DNA of 10,525 nt from DATKLX01 sp035542155. Lineage in GTDB: Bacteria; Chloroflexota; Anaerolineae; Anaerolineales; Anaerolineaceae. The DNA lies in assembly GCA_035542155.1 (NCBI GenBank), contig DATKLX010000179.1, forward strand, positions 1 through 10,525, given 5' to 3'. The position numbers and the translations under genes were made by a program. How positions within the stretch are numbered: the stretch's first letter is position 1; each line of letters begins with the position of its first letter. Below are positions 5,792 to 10,525 of this stretch, piece after piece. The notes beneath the pieces are model-generated. The model was not told the origin of the DNA, did not search any database, and worked only from the letters and a program-made list of their open reading frames with translations.

Positions 5792-8389
5792 ATGACCGAA
5801 GACGTGACCCCCATTCGCCAGCAGTACCTCGAGATCAAGCGCCAGTACCCCAACGCAATCCTCTTTTTCCGCCTGGGCGACTTCTACGAGACCTTCGACG
5901 AGGATGCCGAAATCGCCGCCCGCGAGCTGGATATCGTCCTCACCGGACGCTCGGTGGCCAAGGGTGCCCGCGTCCCTATGGCGGGGATCCCGTACCACGC
6001 CGTGGAGAACTACCTGGCGCGGCTAATCGAGCGCGGCTATCACGTGGCGATATGCGAGCAGGTCGGCGACCAGCCGGTCAAGGGGCTTTTCCCCAGGCAG
6101 GTGGTGCGGGTGGTCACTCCGGGGACGATCGTCGAGCCGGGCCTGCTACCCAGCGATTCAAACAACTACCTTGTCTCCGTGTTCATGCAACCCGAAGGCG
6201 GAGGGCGGGCTGGCATCGCTTATGCGGACATTACCACCGGCGAGTTTGCCGTGACCGAGCTGGCCGCCTCAGGCGCGGATGCAGAGACCAGCCTGTTGAC
6301 TGCGGTGCGGGCCGAACTGATCCGCCTCAAACCGGCGGAGATCCTCACCCCAGACAACCTCTCCCTGCCTGATTCGCTCCCCGGGCACCTGACGACCTGG
6401 CCGGCCTGGCGTTTTGAGCCCGGGCGCTGCCAGGAAGCGCTGCTGGCCCATTTTTCGGCGGCGTCCCTGGACGGTTTCGGCCTGCGCGGGATGCTGGTCG
6501 CGATCCGTGCCGCGGGAGCGATTGTCCAATACCTGAAAGAAACTCAGGCAGCGGGGCTCAAGCTGCTGGCCAGCCTGAGCACGTACAATCTGAACGATTT
6601 TATGACCCTTGATGCCGCCACCCGGCGCAACCTCGAGCTGACCGAGACTCTGCGCGGTGGGGATGTCCGGGGTTCACTGCTGGGGGTTCTCGACCACACC
6701 ATCACGCCAATGGGGAAGCGGCAGATCCGCCAGTGGGTCAGCAAGCCGCTCCTCGATATCCAGCGTATCAATCGCCGCCTGGACGGGGTAGGCTACTTTG
6801 TCGAAGATGGCATGCTCCGCGCCGAGCTGCGCGCAGCGCTGCGCCCCCTGGGCGACCTGGAACGCCTGATTAACCGCGTGGTCGGCGGCAACGCCGCGCC
6901 CCGTGATCTGGTAGCCATCCGCAGCACGCTGCGCTGCCTGCCCGGCGTGCGCCAGATGCTCGAAGGCTCGGGTCAGGTACTGGGGGTGGCGCTTCGCCAG
7001 TTCCAGTTGTGCGGCGACGAGCTTGATCTGCTCGAGCAGGCCATCGCTGAAGACCCGCCGGCGACCCTGCAGAACGCAGGCGTCATTCGCGCGGGGTATT
7101 CGGCCGAGCTGGATGGGGTCATCGAGGCCTCAAAGCACGCTCGCGAGTGGATCGCCAACCTGGAGACCGTGGAGCGCAACCGCACAGGCATCAAATCACT
7201 CAAGGTGGGTTACAACAAGGTCTTTGGCTACTACATCGAGATAACGCACTCCAACGCCTCCGCCGCCCCCACCGATTACATCCGTAAGCAGACGTTGGTC
7301 AACGCCGAGCGCTATATCACGCCGGAGATGAAGGAATACGAGGCGCTGGTGCTGAACGCCGAGGAGCGCATCCGCGAGATCGAAAGCCGCCTGTTCAAAG
7401 AGGTCTGCGCGCGCCTGGCGGCTTCCGCCAAAGCGATTTTGGGTACCTCGCACGTCCTGGCCGACCTGGACGTGCTGGCCTCGCTGGCCGAGACAGCCGC
7501 GCTGGGCAATTACACCCGTCCCGAGGTCACCGCAGAGGGCGGTATGGAAGTGCGCGAGGGCCGCCACCCGGTCGTCGAACAAAGCCTGAGCGGCGAAAGG
7601 TTTGTGCCCAACGACGCCGTTTTCGAGCCGGGCGAGTTGGTGCGGATCATCACCGGGCCGAACATGAGCGGCAAGAGCACCTTCCTGCGCCAGGTTGCAT
7701 TGATCGCGCTGATGGCCCAGATGGGCAGCTTCGTCCCCGCCAGCAAGGCCAGAATCGGGCTGGTCGACCGTATCTTTACACGCATCGGCGCTCAGGACGA
7801 GATCCACGCCGGCCAGTCGACCTTTATGGTCGAGATGATCGAGGCCGCCAACATCCTCCATCACGCCACCCCGCGCAGCCTGCTCGTCCTGGACGAAATC
7901 GGGCGCGGCACCAGCACCTACGACGGGTTATCCATCGCCTGGGCGGTGGTAGAATACGTCCACAACCACCCCCGGCTGCGGTCGCGGACCCTCTTCGCCA
8001 CCCACTACCACGAGCTGACCCAGCTCTCCGCCCTGCTGCCCGGCGTGCGCAACTACAATGTGGCGGTCAGCGAGGCCGAGGGACGCGTGGTCTTCCTGCA
8101 CAAGATCGTCAGCGGCGGCGCGGACCGCTCCTACGGGATCCACGTCGCGCAACTGGCCGGCCTGCCCCAACCGGTGATTCAGCGCGCGGGGGAGATTTTG
8201 CGCCAGCTCGAGGCTTCTTCGGGGAAGGCCGGAAAGGTTAACCCCATGGCTGCCCAGCAGATCAGCCTGTTTCCCGAAACCAACCCGCTCCTGGACGATT
8301 TAAGGGAGCTAGATATCAATTCGATCTCACCTATCGAAGCGCTGAACAAGCTTTACGAGTGGCAGAGAAAATACATCCAGGGGAAGTAA
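5792..8389 (+). CDS. mutS: DNA mismatch repair protein MutS
   Basis: MutS binds mismatches and small loops in DNA and, as an ATP-dependent sliding clamp, recruits MutL. At 865 aa it matches MutS1 length (E. coli 853). The N-terminal mismatch-recognition domain has the Phe-x-Glu motif in GDFYETF (Phe31, Glu33). The connector, lever and clamp domains cover roughly 120-550. The ATPase domain has Walker A GPNMSGKST (622-630), Walker B LLVLDEIGRGTSTYDG with Asp701-Glu702, and ATHYHEL around 736-742. QISLF (823-827) fits the beta-clamp-binding consensus QLSLF, and the ending SPIEALNKLYEWQRK is typical of the C-terminal dimerisation tail. It looks intact. mutL is not next to it; the gene is divergent from ugpC and its stop is only three bases from the end of the convergent WD40 gene. 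The start is the first ATG in a region without a Shine-Dalgarno, consistent with a leaderless transcript. Confidence 0.97.
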   Translation: MTEDVTPIRQQYLEIKRQYPNAILFFRLGDFYETFDEDAEIAARELDIVLTGRSVAKGARVPMAGIPYHAVENYLARLIERGYHVAICEQVGDQPVKGLFPRQVVRVVTPGTIVEPGLLPSDSNNYLVSVFMQPEGGGRAGIAYADITTGEFAVTELAASGADAETSLLTAVRAELIRLKPAEILTPDNLSLPDSLPGHLTTWPAWRFEPGRCQEALLAHFSAASLDGFGLRGMLVAIRAAGAIVQYLKETQAAGLKLLASLSTYNLNDFMTLDAATRRNLELTETLRGGDVRGSLLGVLDHTITPMGKRQIRQWVSKPLLDIQRINRRLDGVGYFVEDGMLRAELRAALRPLGDLERLINRVVGGNAAPRDLVAIRSTLRCLPGVRQMLEGSGQVLGVALRQFQLCGDELDLLEQAIAEDPPATLQNAGVIRAGYSAELDGVIEASKHAREWIANLETVERNRTGIKSLKVGYNKVFGYYIEITHSNASAAPTDYIRKQTLVNAERYITPEMKEYEALVLNAEERIREIESRLFKEVCARLAASAKAILGTSHVLADLDVLASLAETAALGNYTRPEVTAEGGMEVREGRHPVVEQSLSGERFVPNDAVFEPGELVRIITGPNMSGKSTFLRQVALIALMAQMGSFVPASKARIGLVDRIFTRIGAQDEIHAGQSTFMVEMIEAANILHHATPRSLLVLDEIGRGTSTYDGLSIAWAVVEYVHNHPRLRSRTLFATHYHELTQLSALLPGVRNYNVAVSEAEGRVVFLHKIVSGGADRSYGIHVAQLAGLPQPVIQRAGEILRQLEASSGKAGKVNPMAAQQISLFPETNPLLDDLRELDINSISPIEALNKLYEWQRKYIQGK

Positions 8390-8392
8390 ACG

Positions 8393-10525
8393 CTATGCCC
8401 CCACCTCGACGGCTCCCAGCGCCAGCAGCGCTCCCCGCTGCGCCTTTGTGATGCCGGTCAGGCCGGTGATGTCCAGGCGCGCGTAATGGCGCTCGATCTC
8501 CAGCGTACCTATTGGAACAACGCCGGGTACCTCCCACAACCGCACGGTCCCATCCCAGCCGCCGGTAGCCAGCAGATGGCCATCTGCAGAGAGCACCACC
8601 GCGGGGACCGGACCGGTATGCTCCCGCAGGACTGCCAGCGACCGCCCGGTGCTGGTCTCCCACAGCCGTGCCGTCCCATCTGCGCTGCCGCTGGCTGCCA
8701 GGCGACCATCAGCCGAGATTGCCACGGTCCAAACCGAGCCGGTGTGGCCCTCCAGGATCGCTAGCGGCTTTCCGCTGGGCGCATCCCACAGCCGGACAGT
8801 TCCCCCAATATCACCGCTGACCAGCACCTCTCCCCCGGCAGAAAGGGCTACACCAAAGACAGGGCTGGTGTGACCCTCCAGGATCGCCAGTGGCTTTCCG
8901 CCGGGCGCCTCCCACAGCCGGATCGTCCTATCTGCGCTGGCGCTGGCCAGCATGTGTCCGTCGGCGGAAAGCGCCACGGCCCTGACTGCGTTGGTGTGTC
9001 CCTCCAGGATCGCCAACGAGCGCCCGCTGGACACCTCCCAAAGCCGGACCGTTCCCTCAAGGCCGCAACTGGCCAGCAATTCGCCGTCGGCGGAAAACGC
9101 CACCCCCCAGATGTGGCTGGTGTGTCCCTCGAGGGTCGCCAGTAACTGCCCGCTGCGAGCTTCCCACAGCCGCACTGCCCCATCCAGGCCACCGCTGGCC
9201 AGCAGGCGGCCGTCGGTGGAGAGCGTCACGACCCGTACCTCGGCCCTGTGGCTCTGGATGGAGACCAGCAGCCGCCCGGTGGACGTCTCCCACAGGTGCA
9301 CAATGCCATCCCCGCCGCTGCTGGCCACCAGCTTGCCGTCTGTGGAGAACGATACTCTCCAAATACCACCGGTCTGGCCTTGCAGGGTCGCCAGAGGCTG
9401 CCCGCCGGGCGCTTCCCAGAGCCTCACGGTCCCTTCAACGCCGCTGCTGGCCACCAGATGTCCGTCGGCGGAGAGCGCCACTCCCCGGACTCCGCCGTTG
9501 TGGCCCTGGAGGATCGCCAGCGGCTTCCCGGTGGGCGCTTCCCAGAGCCGAACCGTCCCCTCGGCTCCGCTGCTGACCAGCAGGTGTCCGTCGGCCGAAA
9601 GCGCTAGGTTCCAAACCCCACCGGTATGGCCTTCCAGGATCGCCAACTGCCGCCTGGTACTCGTCTCCCACAGCCGCACGGTCCCATCCAGGCTGCCGGT
9701 GGCCAGCAACACGCCGTCAGTGGAAAGCGCCACTCCCCAGACTGCGCTGGTATGGCCCTGCAAGGTGACCAATACTCGCCTGGTACCCATGTCCCATAGC
9801 CGGACCATCCCATCCCCACCGCCAGTGGCAAGCAAACGGTTATCGGCCGTGAGCGCCAGGTTCCAAACCCCGCCAGTGTGTCCATCCAGGATCGCCAGCG
9901 GCCGGCTACTGCTGGTCTCCCACAACCGTACCGTCCCATCCAGGCTGCCACTGGCCACCAGGCGGCTGTCGCTGGAAAATACCACTACCAGGATGCCAGC
10001 GGTGTGGCCTTTGAGTGTGGCTAATAATTGTTCAGTGTTCGTGTCCCACACCTGGACCGTCCCACCTGCATCACCGCTGGCCAGCAGGCTGCCGTCGGTG
10101 GAGAGCGCCAGGCCAAAGACCTGGATGGTGTGGCCTTGTAATCTGGCGAGTAAGGTACGGTCGGCGACTCGCCAGAGCAACACATCTCCGGAGGAGGTCC
10201 CCACTGCCAGCAACTTGCCGTCGCCGCTCAGCGCCACGGCGCCGGGGATACCAAACGACTCCGCCAGCACGGTTTCGATGAGTTGGGCGCCTGCCAGGCT
10301 GGCGTTTTGAGCCTCCACCTCCGCCAGGTAAGCCTGACGGATCGAAAGGCACGATAGATCCAGCCCGCACAGGTCACCCCGCAGCAGGCGCAGCAGGTTG
10401 ACCACGTTTCCCGGCCCATAGCCCTGCTCCGCTTCCGGCCGATTGCGCCAACCCTCCAGCAGCCTCATCAGCCGCTGTCCGGCATCCTCCTGGCCCAGGC
10501 GCGCCTTCAGCCGCTCCAGGATGGG
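8393..10525 (-). CDS. WD40 repeat protein, C-terminal part (partial; probable STAND-type sensor)
   Basis: The frame stays open to the right edge, so the real start lies outside the window and 710 codons are visible. The ATG at 10468 is internal: the 19 codons upstream (PILERLKARLGQEDAGQRL) read on smoothly. Before the repeats is a leucine-rich segment GYGPGNVVNLLRLLRGDL followed by a pentapeptide-like stretch (LDLSCL, AYLAEV, ASLAGAQL). Counting from that ATG, 14 WD40 repeats follow with the closing Trp at residue 99 and then every 42 residues to 645, with no indels, enough for two seven-bladed propellers. Most repeats have GH(T)-VW-VALS-DG-LLASG-DGTVRLWE. A 46-residue tail (ITGLTGITKAQRGALLALGA) closes it. 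In Chloroflexota and cyanobacteria, propellers with this tail commonly sit behind a NACHT or NB-ARC ATPase in STAND proteins; that part is not visible here and is inferred. Propellers would be ligand- or protein-recognition surfaces. Confidence 0.9.
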   Translation of the reverse strand, partial: PILERLKARLGQEDAGQRLMRLLEGWRNRPEAEQGYGPGNVVNLLRLLRGDLCGLDLSCLSIRQAYLAEVEAQNASLAGAQLIETVLAESFGIPGAVALSGDGKLLAVGTSSGDVLLWRVADRTLLARLQGHTIQVFGLALSTDGSLLASGDAGGTVQVWDTNTEQLLATLKGHTAGILVVVFSSDSRLVASGSLDGTVRLWETSSSRPLAILDGHTGGVWNLALTADNRLLATGGGDGMVRLWDMGTRRVLVTLQGHTSAVWGVALSTDGVLLATGSLDGTVRLWETSTRRQLAILEGHTGGVWNLALSADGHLLVSSGAEGTVRLWEAPTGKPLAILQGHNGGVRGVALSADGHLVASSGVEGTVRLWEAPGGQPLATLQGQTGGIWRVSFSTDGKLVASSGGDGIVHLWETSTGRLLVSIQSHRAEVRVVTLSTDGRLLASGGLDGAVRLWEARSGQLLATLEGHTSHIWGVAFSADGELLASCGLEGTVRLWEVSSGRSLAILEGHTNAVRAVALSADGHMLASASADRTIRLWEAPGGKPLAILEGHTSPVFGVALSAGGEVLVSGDIGGTVRLWDAPSGKPLAILEGHTGSVWTVAISADGRLAASGSADGTARLWETSTGRSLAVLREHTGPVPAVVLSADGHLLATGGWDGTVRLWEVPGVVPIGTLEIERHYARLDITGLTGITKAQRGALLALGAVEVGA
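8534..10249 (-). repeat. 14-unit, 126-bp in-frame tandem repeat encoding WD40 blades
   Basis: The Trp codons closing each blade fall every 126 bases from 10174 down to 8536 on the minus strand. Neighbouring units share long near-identical stretches, for example CCCACAGCCG followed by CACGGTCCC and a CCAGGATCGCCA block seen from the plus strand. The regular period also creates long antisense open frames, including one of 452 codons at 8952-10310, that are artefacts. The array is prone to recombination and to misassembly from short reads. Confidence 0.9.

Noticed and set aside
7196..7864. 222-codon open frame on the minus strand inside mutS
   Set aside because: It lies opposite conserved MutS ATPase and clamp coding sequence and has no recognisable motif or ribosome site.
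8534..10249. Regular repeats considered as a CRISPR array
   Set aside because: The period is 126 bases, similarity runs through the whole unit without unique spacers, and it is one open frame with WD40 motifs.
8952..10310. 452-codon open frame on the plus strand, antisense to the WD40 gene
   Set aside because: It repeats with the same 126-base period as the WD40 array and is rich in Ser, Pro and Arg. It is a by-product of the GC-rich tandem repeat.

Overview
The window reads as GC-rich bacterial chromosome, most likely from the Anaerolineae (phylum Chloroflexota). That is inference from style, not from a marker gene. The signs are the C-terminal signature of the WD40 protein (a short tail of the form ITGLTGIT-AQ-LALGA after the propellers, and a GYGPGNVVNLLRLLRGDL segment before them), a lone UgpC/MsmK-type transport ATPase, and the mix of housekeeping genes with large conflict-type genes. 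No rRNA, tRNA, insertion sequence or CRISPR array was seen.

Layout. 1-239 is an AT-rich non-coding stretch with a long hairpin near the left edge and a near-consensus sigma-70 promoter (158-186). It drives a two-gene plus-strand operon: a 646-aa protein combining a SLOG/LSDAT-type nucleotide-sensor-like domain with two SLATT-like (DUF4231-like) membrane modules (240-2180), and 8 bases later a 482-aa polytopic membrane protein with a cytosolic Rossmann-like, perhaps TIR-like, domain (2189-3637). An 18-bp perfect hairpin fills the gap to the convergent gpmA gene (4429-3680, minus). Upstream of gpmA on the same strand is an orphan ABC ATPase of the UgpC/MalK type (5675-4563, minus), with its own extended -10 promoter and a terminator hairpin after it. 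mutS (5792-8389, plus) is divergent from it and appears to be transcribed as a leaderless mRNA. Three bases after mutS a convergent gene ends: the C-terminal 710 codons of a large WD40 protein (10525-8393, minus) whose 14 repeats are each exactly 42 residues, enough for two seven-bladed propellers. Its N-terminus lies outside the window.

How they work together. gpmA (glycolysis), ugpC (sugar uptake energy) and mutS (mismatch repair) are ordinary housekeeping genes. They are flanked by two conflict- or signalling-type loci. The 240-3637 operon is the best candidate for an undescribed system: a predicted nucleotide-sensing, membrane-perturbing protein paired with a second membrane protein. The WD40 protein looks like the sensor end of a STAND (NACHT/NB-ARC) type ATPase, but that ATPase part is not visible here.
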